A stretch of 64,000 nt of DNA from positions 186,001-250,000 of the forward strand of contig CAJNDS010002602.1 in assembly GCA_905221605.1 (NCBI GenBank). The letters run 5' to 3'. Source of the DNA: Symbiodinium natans (Eukaryota > Sar > Dinophyceae > Suessiales > Symbiodiniaceae). Position numbers and translations under genes: made by a program. Each line of letters opens with the position of its first letter. Positions within the stretch are counted from its first letter, which is position 1. Below the pieces are notes generated by a model, which saw nothing but the letters and a program-made list of their open reading frames with translations, was not told the DNA's origin and did no database searches. This document shows, one piece after another, positions 16,501 through 21,576 of the stretch.

Positions 16501-18900
16501 ATGTGGACGGAGATGCCGCCGCTTGGATACCACAGCACCAAATGGTCTTCTTTCGGCTCCATCGTGGAGAACGGCCTCATTCCAGGCGGGTGCGGGGCGA
16601 CCGCTGAGGGCGCACGGAATTTCCTCATGATGTCCCCTATCCCCGCGTGGGAACGCAGGGACCATCAGGGCGTGCGCGAAAACGCGGAGATTGAGTTCGT
16701 TGTGGACCTGCAACTAGCTGCTTTGGACGGGGTCAGGATTCTTCGTACGAAAGCAGATGCTGTGGAAACTCCTGATTGGTTGTCCAACAGGTATCTCATT
16801 TATGCGTACGAGCGCAAGTCGTTGACCCCAATCTGGCACAACCGCGTGTACGAACAGTTGAGAGTCAGAGTACACAAGGCCAGGAAAGATTTCCTCGCCG
16901 GGCGGGAGCCAGGGCCAATTTACGAGGAGCATGTACTCCGGAGGTGGCAGAGCAAGAGCCCCATGCCGGGATGCTACATTGACTTCCTCTGCTCGGAGGC
17001 GGAAGACCTCTCGTTCGATGAGTACAAGCACATCTGCAACAACATGCATTCCCCCTTTCAGATCGCGGAGGATGAAAATATCACCGTCAACGGGGAGGCC
17101 ATCAACGCAGACGACGTTACCTTTCACACAGAGGCAAAGCCCCAATATGTGGGTAACGCTCGATGGGGCTCCCGTCTGAAGACGTGGTACTCCGCGCTGG
17201 GGCGCAGGACGGATGTGAGATACCGATCGAAGCTTGAGCATTACGTAATTCAAGAGTTCGTGGATTTTCCCACTCTCAGATGCGGCTCATGCAATCGGGA
17301 CTTCGTCGACGGGATGATCAATTGCCCATGGTGTTCGGTCCGTATTTCTGCCGAGAGCGATATGGCACACGTCACAGAAACCAAAAGGGCGCGCGATGAA
17401 GCCAGCCGAAGGGGAACGGGGATTGATCTCCTCGCTATCGCCCCCCGGAAGGGGTTGGCCATGAATCGACATCGCGTCCGTCAGGGTCGTGACGATGATG
17501 ACATCAGTCTCCCGGCGGCAGTCAGAGGAAAGTGTTTGGCCATGAAGAAGAGTCTCGCAAAGCGGGGTGGAGGTGATCACTTGCTGGAGCTTCTCGACGA
17601 GCCCCTCGATGCGTACAACTACGTGTCAAAAGGCATTGACATCGGAAGTCTCGCCCAGCTTGAGTTGTTTACGCGCCTTCACAATCCCGCACCCGGAGGG
17701 GATGCGCGTGGTCGCAAAGAGTTTGCAGGGAGCCACAATGCTGACGCTCGCCTTAGCATCGCCTGGATGCCTGGTGACACCGAGATCGTCTTGAACCGAG
17801 CGTTTTTCATCGCGTTCTCTTCCAGGCTTTACATCCTTGACGAGGCGGCCATGCTCATCTATGCCACACAGCAGACGTACTTCGGCCAAAGGTTTCCTTT
17901 TTCGATCCTCGGTTTTGATGGCGAGATCTACACTCCGGAGCCAGCCTCGGTCACAGAGCTTGCAGCACAGTTGGCAGAATTCTTCAAAGTCCAACTTGGC
18001 TTCGCCGGGACCTACGATGATCCGGCACCCACTGAGGTAACCATGTCAGGGAATCTTCGCATCCCGGAAGGGTTTGCCTCTATGGGCCAGACGCAACTCA
18101 ATGAAGTCCTGCGCGATACCCGCTTCTACGACAGACGTCTTGCCAGGACTGCCTATGATCCGGAATGGGTCAGAGCCTCGAGGGCGAGGAGTGCAGGCTA
18201 CATGCGCGCACCTCCTCCTCCCGGAAGGGATGGTCCAAGGGCATCTTCATCAAGACGTTATGGAAGGGCTTCGGCGTCCCCTGCAAGACAGCACTCGGAG
18301 GGAGCCAATGACCCCACTCGTGACAGGACCCGATCATCATCGGCATATGGTGCCAATCGTGGAAGATCACCGAGGAGGACTGGTTCCTATGTAGAGCCAA
18401 CCAGCAAGGCAACGCCGCCAAGACTGCGCTCCGCCACACCAAGACCTCCAGCTGCGAGACGTCAGTCGAGCCAGCAAGATCAGCCCGCTGCCTCACGCAG
18501 ACGCGTTGAGCCAACCAACCCTACCGAGACGGAGGGAGAATGGCTTCGAGCGCGCCGTGAACGGGTCAATCAAATGATTGAGACCAGGCTGGATGAGCTT
18601 ACGCAGCTGCTCGAGAGACCGCTTGGCATCACCTTTCCCTACGACGTCGATGGTGAGGAGATCAACGGGCGGGAGCCACGTCATCCCAGATTCAACCGCC
18701 TTGAAGCTTATTACTGGGCAATGCTTTATGCACGCGACCAGCACTATATCCAGGAAGAGGAGGTCGTGAACTGCATTCCATCCTTCGGGCAGCTCAATCG
18801 GGTGGTCGTATATGATTACGAGAACGTGATCTGGTACCTCAACGGCTGGGAGCACAAAGTCACCGACCCTTTCACAGGTGAAACCACTCGCCGTTACTGA
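4576..18900 (+). CDS. copia-type Gag-Pol polyprotein with accessory enzyme domains, 4,774 aa
   Basis: A single ORF encodes capsid, replication enzymes and at least four extra domains. In order (residues approximate): coiled coil 178-346; acidic/Lys/Ser low-complexity 381-424; Gag core 465-672; CCCH fingers 697-716 and 750-768; protease DTG 996-998; 2OG-Fe(II)-like domain 1171-1315; integrase 1482-1754; RT 2054-2309 with YVDD 2262-2265; RNase H in two parts about 2584-2657 and 2821-2900; methyltransferase-like 2937-3155; SGNH hydrolase 3366-3595; Tpt1/KptA-like 3834-4085; zinc ribbon 4236-4253; Arg/Ser/Pro-rich tail about 4529-4650 and a final 120-residue segment. The start is the first ATG after the LTR. 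No frameshift separates gag and pol, so processing by the protease or internal cleavage would have to set the Gag:Pol ratio. The distal third looks GC-richer than the first two thirds. Confidence 0.93.
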   Translation: MSDSAPLNPAGIPIPEDGASSLSMSFDGNAPGDEAPPRDSEPPLTTNALRIHDMRLFQRGAVSEAAAPTGAPSSLSTTTPWQVVSPHERQASAPNVAERGSLQTFNPTAPSFSMPNSATMNSLMIGEQRLMQNQANVSQTFIQNDRSPLIEQIAEHRHNQILGQITNSFQEQMLSMGSHVMSGVSKLRVELAQAETRLGEEEQQARARFSTGQTQLESQALEINMARGEAHALAEKLRSAESHADLSYARLQEQLHLAEAKAMSNADLMNSELDSVRVSAAQATNAVQASSEVEINRLSAEVRDFRVVVSQESEKRKAAERENAELKLQLSKAIAALEAHANASSSVPTVPPGLVPTIPINTPPQDGMGPRFRRPPDGGGPDDGDDGGSDDDDSSSHHKKKKSKKKDKKKKKRDSSSSSSSDSGLSPKQLKALLKSLARSSKKSGDDKDTEDEGSKNKSKEAEKIVFPKFPTPEQYRNWRIRVREAVVAASNKPDKAFEWLANVWDKDAKESDLINTDGFTTLDAKILSAITNVLEGDFARQMDTLKEREAHAGRLVRGRQILFLLHKYFATNALHNSVYDMEDLLSVTMTNENLVTFIRNWDTVLSGIQKTPEDTVLEPLFHRQIKKCRALQHDINVYERAAEGTAERSFKFLYDAATAHINRKRLERNRERIARQSGAPQVPAMPAPQKVPKGFCIAFVKNGSCKNGEKCKYKHQVPSGRPRTPTPGRGRGPRSPSRTGSPSRGPRECKFFKQGRCDRGDKCTFLHTGKPGAAAPSGGSAKGSAHSDKSKGRHKKKKKDRKGSRPSSKDSKGSKNSKGSNGSRKSGGSGRKKGGGHSIPTAVCLLGAMMAGTAHHADAYTLRKDESCWPSHYSEFTHLALAAVSFDDSPDYINFPLRDGELKYSVEYPKRTFTSSWSTEDVPSGNAQSTKDALMAARMLRASVRSSLDGVPAKCNFCCDTEFGCDHCIPKGLRVTCPAKPDAALCSHPMEWIGDTGSAQDLISERELADLVPFESDCPINISTANGPGYANRQCEVGVPSINSVAKPYVLPNTPSVLSVGQRCMEQGYDFIWKGFQRPYFKVPGSGKVYLDVRDNVPYLKSWKEGTACPARRIAASSGGSRTDPEIVAKELLQNQDFSHRSCLKLLKESTFKQPKSRRSAIRAKDDRDSKYLVFGAFSHGGMQGITKRSKSYPKVIQYLLGYLRKHGVDGPVTSLAVNCNSDVKMHKDVNNHRDHDNFTISLGDFTGGQLWVHDNCLEKNQRDTEVMTSPSGDSMVGKLWDSRENVVTFNPKSYHCVTPWKGERWSITAYVNRAIHKLSPDEITKLKEYGFLVPRRSVEVPAAPVEIDEEMTLHDLAMMDLPKSSPDRARKPETKSKGKPTSSPKEKSASSKAKPSPPEPDWSRVEEQLREAVAPLPPPAHPPESVLYKIDEGGSLVPAEPSDSPPHPEGVSVAPGDGAGRVPEGDGKRSRAFEKLKAEAKSTHHLMSHQPKNPFCDVCQRAKMYKQPSYQTDGTHSIEAKAFGDHLTADHIIVYRDKGVAIEESRLALVMKDVFTGFTYAYPSALRSEDECIAALQHFVSSSDEVGVFYSDQAQELISSAKFLGWRHELSKAYIHQSNAIAERAVRATTEGTRSNLLQAGLSHVYWPQALEHSCAAFNVSNLNGPKYTPWYKRFGYAFPGKIIPFGCRVDYWVGPKNKRRKRDRFEPTSEPGIFLGYYFQPGMKWRNEILALPLKELNRQDFHECLKPVKAYQFHVPNGEFVFPMRERYEKVQQGLATDALEGPVSQSLTNQDAEPALEQDSVDADRKDEPSLVIDPKSGKMIPIPEGGGYYDSGGTLGRRYGGTRGSRKPDSIPSDLWVRLSKKQKDKAIEDEVRENALRELESGGGGSSSSSGKPAAVANASKDEWVIRGDKLIRFHYIPRKELFSPDLTDCPVPIASLGRDRVTKIMPLGGTEIIPDADEWRNVRRRNKKLSYKWIGRTEFSVIARPDSSGQATVGSQDFPCMPTVPTAEDPHRTKVARAFPETFQEITEAIAMVARPVGKKELMTDSDAQASLDMEWDKLIKKKAWDMSTVREWDDVSKEAAKKGKKAHVGKIFEICVEKGSELPKENPLRKFKGRTVFQGNNVRDENNDTALFSELGSSPATMEAGKVLDAYGHAPNHGVEQADGKQAYTQTTLKGADTWVRLPRERWPKEWIGKYKDPVVRLRLALYGHPDSGGFWEQHCEKRLKEVGFELVYPAAWPSVFFHPTLRLLLAVYVDDFKMAGPKENLAKGWELIGSRIDMDMPTPIGRYLGCEHISRTEKQNASDHPFAHVFDKHLPDPAAKPASVVVKEDFTEYFPEEGVIVRHHVQPRKVPFKPRAAEALALDLGSHRLTVAAPLGKEDSPTETWDSGGPGRKSSDFWTGVTYLTTSNHTEHSALAAVKRVRDKNSAKKEARKHAFYDVNQLSDHKGAMYAPTKQVVYDMSSFLQQAVDRYKELTGPEWHHLKKVTTPFYDDKIARPTDAEAEPKGKLAPIASRVLMKLLFAARMARFDLLRAVQGLASRITKWSTDCDKALHRLMCYVASTLDHRMSCFIGDDLKDCKLWLFADSDHAGEHDNKSTSGGFLALVGPNTYFPLSAFSKKQTSTALSSTEAEVVCANVSLRALGLPSSALWSVLLNAGGDAALKALKSDVPKGDFNSKTHPFPEMSKITKTGKYLLSDGRQVEVFNKMQSLPNPVELSSHPIRDLWLLRKGKWEIHQKAVAWEELDEDERTLPPTDFEAGVLVYRRSTAEYRRHAEAEAILHRETAGIRSSGGVDVDEIGISRTSKDMGLIMSVPHSIQPVVLEDNQATIRILESGKSPAFRHADKTQRINLGWIAEQFRRKHYDLAYINTLLQAADILTKPFTSTEKWSNALRLLGISQRKLERTKAHPAGAATAEQGEPSRPEGKAQRVIIEVCCNQDSIIGELAHSEFPECKVVRITESMDLNSPDTRKEVLKIAKSYHRAGAQVLTWVSLPCTGGSAWTRINLKIPKNRDTVLEARKDFRKLWASFVDLSQGLDQVGVQYCVEWPRDCEYWGWSKIRKWLDLHPFVYAKFDGCRFGLKDRRHNPVKKPWCVATTLETLHKKIHAKVCTGDHSHAKCLKESENYPKSLARAIHSAFKEHCKATAAVAQALHHSYAPVCPAIPLSEGMALALSQEERKARIEDFKLALQDPDRRADAMAGLLLPPSYRDLADAVVEPDADAADDELFLGIVPVYRWRALRAEHPTSHWTILYEQYYRDHGVRVFAEGDADTSALQDSTLGGWIDVLYRYAQDLANIAWGPRSAGVLDATRHDDICRKVELLSRGASKYTCFHVTSELMGKLFSPALQRIPLPSEERLRILVVGDSSLALCQFKGRSPTHRTNVGIYVEEALRHDRRFTSIHYEMVWGAQLDELHAKADSFLGRNPHPDGVATHVIISWSGNDVWGSHGYHGYTWHLNTKYTNRSKEELEALNEWPTKQRLRVEKAVRNLRLLLARHDVCGITVLTGDHHSEVFPTGPEYGLCMEQHADAMLALGINIVDPIEMYGHTSKPDDFHADASDRNKQVMVPWHCSLLRGVFVNHQLMKVRDQLVANQRDVVFHNHFLMGKAEPFLTVPPASAQLIHKPIEDPNPPQAREAEEEIVLSGPLLGEMEEPSMMQVPEVPNAQEEISDLDFARLDTRPGAGCVVEGAESALLNVITEDIIKATFEAVKDATEEELKQAAVEAQVVNLDDFVEAEELPAEAKGRETYVAQPGRIEGAASSADVRPPAGPTAAMEESEDEVVIMDAPLTSEATIQKPFTPAAKPKPPALPRWMTADQLPPLPDDYRWLTPGARVALSKKISFLTRGFAEIRAPHLHVKAAEDHSLRWDEFFEKLSQMWRGLRVENVVDALLHNDKLRFEIKVNFGLNKLVVFHAIRAIQGHNATLLSDETDLNDTHAAVYHLAESWFPTLKDRPPVGTEGIKSEMWTEMPPLGYHSTKWSSFGSIVENGLIPGGCGATAEGARNFLMMSPIPAWERRDHQGVRENAEIEFVVDLQLAALDGVRILRTKADAVETPDWLSNRYLIYAYERKSLTPIWHNRVYEQLRVRVHKARKDFLAGREPGPIYEEHVLRRWQSKSPMPGCYIDFLCSEAEDLSFDEYKHICNNMHSPFQIAEDENITVNGEAINADDVTFHTEAKPQYVGNARWGSRLKTWYSALGRRTDVRYRSKLEHYVIQEFVDFPTLRCGSCNRDFVDGMINCPWCSVRISAESDMAHVTETKRARDEASRRGTGIDLLAIAPRKGLAMNRHRVRQGRDDDDISLPAAVRGKCLAMKKSLAKRGGGDHLLELLDEPLDAYNYVSKGIDIGSLAQLELFTRLHNPAPGGDARGRKEFAGSHNADARLSIAWMPGDTEIVLNRAFFIAFSSRLYILDEAAMLIYATQQTYFGQRFPFSILGFDGEIYTPEPASVTELAAQLAEFFKVQLGFAGTYDDPAPTEVTMSGNLRIPEGFASMGQTQLNEVLRDTRFYDRRLARTAYDPEWVRASRARSAGYMRAPPPPGRDGPRASSSRRYGRASASPARQHSEGANDPTRDRTRSSSAYGANRGRSPRRTGSYVEPTSKATPPRLRSATPRPPAARRQSSQQDQPAASRRRVEPTNPTETEGEWLRARRERVNQMIETRLDELTQLLERPLGITFPYDVDGEEINGREPRHPRFNRLEAYYWAMLYARDQHYIQEEEVVNCIPSFGQLNRVVVYDYENVIWYLNGWEHKVTDPFTGETTRRY
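5107..5610 (+). other. Gag coiled-coil region
   Basis: Residues about 178-346 are a long Ala/Glu/Gln/Leu-rich stretch with heptad spacing, expected to form a coiled coil that could drive Gag self-assembly. It is followed by a Pro-rich linker and, at 5716-5845, an Asp-rich then Lys-rich then Ser-rich tract. Confidence 0.7.
5965..6600 (+). other. Gag core (copia UBN2-like, tentative)
   Basis: The segment begins with a KFPTPEQYRNWRIRVREAV-type motif, with the W and helical pattern seen at the start of copia Gag (UBN2) domains, and continues as a helical, stop-free region to the CCCH fingers. The family call is by position and pattern, not by alignment. Confidence 0.55.
6664..6879 (+). other. 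two CCCH zinc fingers in Gag
   Basis: Finger 1 is C697-x8-C706-x5-C712-x3-H716. Finger 2 is C750-x7-C758-x5-C764-x3-H768. They are separated by an Arg/Pro/Ser-rich linker. Typical copia Gag carries a CCHC knuckle instead; CCCH fingers bind single-stranded RNA in host proteins, so a genomic-RNA binding role is likely. Confidence 0.88.
7540..7620 (+). other. retropepsin-type aspartic protease motif
   Basis: WIGDTGSAQDLIS places the catalytic D996-T-G before a hydrophobic/polar segment, matching the copia protease active-site loop. Retropepsins act as dimers. Upstream of it, from about 7087, a short hydrophobic run (AVCLLGAMMAG) is of unknown meaning. Confidence 0.72.
8086..8520 (+). other. 2OG-Fe(II) oxygenase-like domain inside the polyprotein
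   Basis: The fold signature is H1228-x-D1230, a middle F-T-I-S-L strand with GDFTGGQLW, then H1297 and R1306 in YHCVTPWKGERWSITAY. This is the Fe-binding H-x-D...H triad plus a distal arginine for 2-oxoglutarate, spaced 67 residues from D to H. It sits between protease and integrase, where copia has no enzyme. TET/JBP, AlkB and prolyl hydroxylase relatives share the signature, so the substrate (base, RNA or protein) cannot be told from motifs. Confidence 0.68.
9019..9835 (+). other. integrase (zinc-binding, catalytic core, C-terminal part)
   Basis: An H-H-C-C zinc motif lies at about 9028-9081 (HHLMSHQPKNPFCDVC). The catalytic triad is read as D1532 (LTADHIIV), D1594 (VFYSDQAQE) and E1625 (NAIAERAVR). 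The second D to E gap is 30 residues, shorter than the usual 35. A copia-like C-terminal block follows at 9565-9800 with FGCRV and GIFLGYYF motifs. Confidence 0.85.
10735..11500 (+). other. reverse transcriptase (copia type)
   Basis: Palm motif A is read at D2172 in EQADGKQAYTQ. A copia-like ALYGHPDSGGFWE block (the ALYGLKQAPR equivalent) follows, then AVYVDDFKMAG with catalytic D2264 and D2265. The G-RYLG-C block closes the domain. All catalytic aspartates are present. Confidence 0.92.
12325..13275 (+). other. RNase H, split by an insert of about 140-160 residues
   Basis: The first part has LFADSDHAG (D2595, D2597) and TSGGF, then SKKQTS and LSSTEAE (E2639), the classic copia RNase H blocks. 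The second part (13036-13275) has EDNQA (D2834), a HADKTQRI block and AADILTKPF, which normally follow directly. Between them about 12550-13035 encodes an insert with no recognised domain. Confidence 0.83.
13384..14040 (+). other. methyltransferase-like Rossmann domain with PC motif
   Basis: An N-terminal VIIEVCCNQDS strand-loop resembles a SAM-binding motif I. VSLPCTGGSAWTRIN carries P3004-C3005, reminiscent of the catalytic PC of DNA cytosine-5 methyltransferases. CVEWP (E3056) could be the ENV motif, and LKDRRHNP the RxR motif. The match is partial. Dinoflagellate copia-like elements with captured cytosine methyltransferases have been described in the literature, which makes this plausible; a different SAM enzyme or a dead fold is possible. 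Confidence 0.5.
14671..15360 (+). other. SGNH (GDSL) hydrolase-like domain
   Basis: Block I is ILVVGDSSLAL with nucleophile S3376. Block III is IISWSGNDVWG with N3452. Block V is D3562-D-F-H3565, the D-x-x-H pair. Order and spacing (about 76 then 113 residues) fit the SGNH esterase/lipase superfamily. Esterase domains are known in ORF1 of CR1-type LINEs; I know of none described in copia elements. Confidence 0.75.
16075..16830 (+). other. Tpt1/KptA-like RNA 2'-phosphotransferase domain
   Basis: The family's blocks appear in order: LSKKISFLTRG (R3856; the next residue, His in active enzymes, is G3857), HNDKLRFEI, IRAIQGHN (R3927, H3932), YHSTKWSSFGSIVENGLIPGG (H3986; HGT in the family is HST here), and GVREN (R4034) before a hydrophobic strand. 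Tpt1 removes splice-junction 2'-phosphates from tRNA using NAD+. Three of the four Arg-His-Arg-Arg catalytic positions appear kept and the His is lost, so activity may be altered. Confidence 0.75.
17278..17340 (+). other. zinc ribbon
   Basis: C4236-x2-C4239-x10-C4250-x2-C4253 in LRCGSCNRDF...NCPWCS. A four-cysteine knuckle like this is common in nucleic-acid-binding proteins. It follows the Tpt1-like domain by about 150 residues. Confidence 0.7.
18160..18897 (+). other. Arg/Ser/Pro-rich tail and C-terminal segment
   Basis: From about 18160 to 18530 the protein is low-complexity, rich in R, S, P and A, likely disordered and basic, and so a candidate RNA-binding or nuclear-localisation region. 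The last 120 residues are folded-looking and end in an aromatic, W/Y-containing block (NVIWYLNGWEHKV) that I cannot assign. Confidence 0.5.
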
Positions 18901-19180
18901 GGAAAGACCTCCACTCGGAAGAGTTGGATGCATTTGCTGCACCAACCGTGGATCATCTTCTCAAGCTTCGCACATGGACACCACTCTGACGAGTTGGTTG
19001 CTGAGCAGTAGAAGCCGGTAACTAACCTTTCTTTAGAGTGTAGATGTTTCTCAACTCCCTGACGGGTGGTAGCTACTCACTACTGGTCAGTGGAGTATAG
19101 TTTAGGCGAACATTCTTTTGTGTGTTCTTCCAGCTAACGGAAAAGAACGCCTCTACCGTTGCACTAAGTTGCGCGGGGGG
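18901..19180 (+). other. 3' untranslated region of the element with polypurine tract
   Basis: 280 nt separate the stop codon from the 3' LTR. The last ten bases, GCGCGGGGGG (19171-19180), are the expected polypurine primer for plus-strand synthesis, touching the LTR directly. Nothing else is recognised. Confidence 0.75.
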
Positions 19181-19267
19181 TGTAGTTACTGGAAGACACA
19201 AGCTGTATTCACCCGTTCGCCGTGGCTCAAGAAAATGATTGTTCAGGGCTATCCGCTGGTAACAATA
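19181..19267 (+). repeat. 3' LTR, 87 bp
   Basis: Identical to 4451-4537. It is preceded directly by the polypurine tract and followed directly by GGTGC. Confidence 0.9.
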
Positions 19268-19272
19268 GGTGC
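19268..19272 (+). repeat. 3' target-site duplication GGTGC
   Basis: Matches 4446-4450. The inferred empty site reads ...GGGCGGTGCATTGCACC.... Confidence 0.85.
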
Positions 19273-19330
19273 ATTGCACCGAGGGTTCATGGCATGGGTG
19301 GAGCGTGTCAAAGTTGCAAATTCATCACAG

Positions 19331-19547
19331 GCAACTCTACCAGCGAGTTCAAGGGCTGGAACAGGAGACTCAGCACGACAGTCATATCACAGTGGCTGAG
19401 ACGTGACAGCTGCTTGCAGGTGATTCTGTTGAGCCAGGGTCAGCACTGGCTGAGATGTCGCAACCGAGTGCCGAGTTGTGAGCTGAAGCACGGTTCAGGA
19501 GCGTGCAGACCTGCTGTCGCAGCGAGAAGAGGCCGTGGGAGCCCTGA
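19331..19547 (+). CDS. coiled-coil exons downstream of the retrotransposon
   Basis: Exon 19331-19380 encodes QLYQRVQGLEQETQHD. A possible exon starts at 19420 and joins it in phase. Exon 19499-19547 encodes ERADLLSQREEAVGAL and ends at a canonical GTGAGT donor after a TTCAG acceptor. The heptad-like composition matches the exons at 3022-3404 and 4276-4329, so I infer one coiled-coil gene with the retroelement in an intron. Not all junction phases were resolved, so exons are probably missing. Confidence 0.42.
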
Positions 19548-20206
19548 GTGAGTACCGAGTATCGAGCCGAGCTTGAAAACTCTTGAAAGCCTGGCATCTT
19601 GAGACGCTCCCGAGGTGAGCGACCGGTCCTGCATCGCATGCCTGGACCGTCTGGCCAACACCGTGCCTCATTGCTCGGAATCAGGTAATAGTCAGGGATT
19701 GGGCAGTTGTTTGCAAAGACGAAAAATCGAGGGAGGGTGTGAGTTGAGGTGAGTTGAGGTAACTGGGGCTACTCACTTAAGATGCAGTTATGGAGCCACA
19801 TGGTAGTGCCCCCCCGACAGGGGTGGGGTGGGGTGGGGGCGTAAGTGCCCCTCGTTGCATGCATGCTCATGGCAGCTTACACATAGTGCCAGCATCCATA
19901 AACCAAGTTTGACCAAGGGATCACAAGGGATCTTGAGGTTTCGATGAGCAGCCTGTTAGGGATTAGTCTATCTGTCGAGGTGGTTGGAGGCCGGTTTGGG
20001 GATCCTACTTGCTGTGATTGTGATTTAGCCTGGCCAGTGTCATGGCAAGGCATGGTAAGGCGAGCTGATAGTGGGTCTGGCGCAGTGCCTTGCTGTAGGG
20101 TTGCCTCCATCCAGCTGCCTTGTGAGAGACCTTTGCGGGAGAGTGAAAATCGCGCGCGGGGAAGGGTGCTGTCCTAACCCCCAAGCCCAAAGCCCCAAGC
20201 CTGCAG

Positions 20207-20484
20207 CAACAAGGTGCTTCTTCGCTGCCGGCATCTCTGCGTGTGTGAAACTGGGTTGAAATATGAGCATGATTGCCTTGGCAAGCACCTACATCGTCAT
20301 GCTCCCTTTTGGCCACGTGCCGGCTTGCTGGGCATGGCAAGGTTCAGTCAGTTTTTTTGTTTTGTTTTTTACCTTCTGCCAACTGAGCACTTGCCAGATC
20401 AAGGATGGATGTGCGCGGAAGCTGACCCACTGCCCTGTCTGCAGACAGACAGTCCGTGATCGACTCACCGTGTACATGCCTTGA
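20207..20484 (+). CDS. 3' exons of a RING-HC finger protein (E3 ligase type)
   Basis: Exon 20207-20246 joins in phase 0 to exon 20404-20484 (TGA). The joined protein reads C-R-H-L-C-V-C-D-G-C then six residues and C-P-V-C-R, a perfect C-x-H-x3-C-x2-C-x6-C-x2-C half RING of the IAP/MUL1 type, ending RLTVYMP. The intron 20247-20403 runs GA...AG, with GA also starting the next exon; the intact zinc pattern argues that this unusual intron is real. The first C-x2-C must lie in an earlier exon. With the coiled-coil exons upstream this suggests a coiled-coil RING ubiquitin ligase, the link being inference. Region 19548-20206 holds nothing else I can call. Confidence 0.68.
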
Positions 20485-20980
20485 GACACTTTTTTATTCC
20501 AAGACATCGTGTTTCGTTTAAGCAGCTGCGCTTTGGCGCTGCGCCGGATGGGAATTCGTTGGCTTAATTCGGAGATGGCGCTGGCCATGCCAGTTGATTG
20601 GGGTCCCTCGGCTAGGTGACAGGAGGTGGTCTGTGAAAGTTTTTGGCGGGCATCGCACGCATGCGCTGTTTCTCCCCTTTGACGCAAAGTGACAGCAGAG
20701 CTGTCCACCTGCTTGGAGCATGTTTCTCTACAGTTCTTGACTCTTGACAGTGCATAGAAATTGGTTTGCCCACTCCTCTACTTTTGGCTGAAAGCAGTCA
20801 TTTTGGCAGCCTTCGAGTCAGGCGCTTCAGGCAGGTACCCGGGATCAGCAACGGCTGCATTGGGGTGACAGACCTCCAGCCGCTACATATCGCGCGACAC
20901 CAAGCCTCGCCTGAATGGCGATAATCCAGTTGTACAGACTGACAAGTTTGGTAGAACCTGATGTGATAGCTAGGCCTCAG

Positions 20981-21071
20981 CCAAAGGAACGCCGCGCTTT
21001 GCTACTGGCATCCGATTCAGCAGTTCAGATCCAAAGGGCCTTGGACATAGTGAAGCAGTGCTCACAGCCTA
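20981..21071 (+). CDS. possible exon, unknown product
   Basis: After a GCCTCAG acceptor a helical, charged peptide is encoded (KERRALLLASDSAVQIQRAL). No partner exon was phased and no domain is recognised. Region 20485-20980 shows nothing supportable. Confidence 0.3.
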
Positions 21072-21576
21072 CGAAGGGCTGCACTTCGACAGGCAAAGAA
21101 GAAGCCCACTGGCCAGGAATGGATGCTGGGAATTCCTGTGAGTGTTTGCATGGGCTCACTCGTCCCCTTTGCAGCAAAAGGCTGCGGTAGAGAGGCTGTC
21201 CATTGTGCAAAAAACAGTGATGGTCCAGGTTTAGTGTAAGAATGCAAGAAAGTTACGGAAGGTAAATATCATCTGAAGTTCCGCTTTCGCGGACCCATGC
21301 TGCCTTAAGTCGCAGGATGGAGTGCACGGCGTGTACCTCGTGGCCGCTACTCCGAGGGACTGCTACTTGTGGCAGGCTTGATTTGACATGGTCATACTAA
21401 ATCATAACAAGGCTTGCATGTGAAACCTCGCTCGCGTAGAGCAAGGCTTCTTTGCAGTGCAGCATGGGTTCGTGTGCTGTTCACGGGGTGCCCTCTAGAA
21501 TGCCAAATCATTTCTCAAGAAAGCTTTGCTGTTGCCAAGCACTTCTCAAATCAGTTGCTCACGCGCATCGTTGCAG

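Larger units (their letters stand above)
4451..19267 (+). mobile_element. complete giant Ty1/copia-type LTR retrotransposon, 14.8 kb
   Basis: The element has identical 87-bp LTRs, a GGTGC target duplication, a primer-site-like sequence directly after the 5' LTR, a G-rich polypurine tract directly before the 3' LTR, and one ORF of 14,325 nt without stop or frameshift. Domain order PR-IN-RT-RNase H is that of Ty1/copia (Pseudoviridae), not gypsy. No envelope gene is seen. Identical LTRs and an intact ORF point to a very recent insertion, likely of an autonomous copy. The element is unusually long for copia (typically about 5-6 kb), because of extra enzymatic domains, while its LTRs are unusually short. 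Confidence 0.93.

Noticed and set aside
4022-18945. Antisense and alternate-frame ORFs overlapping the polyprotein
   Set aside because: They are shadows of the long coding frame and show no domains.
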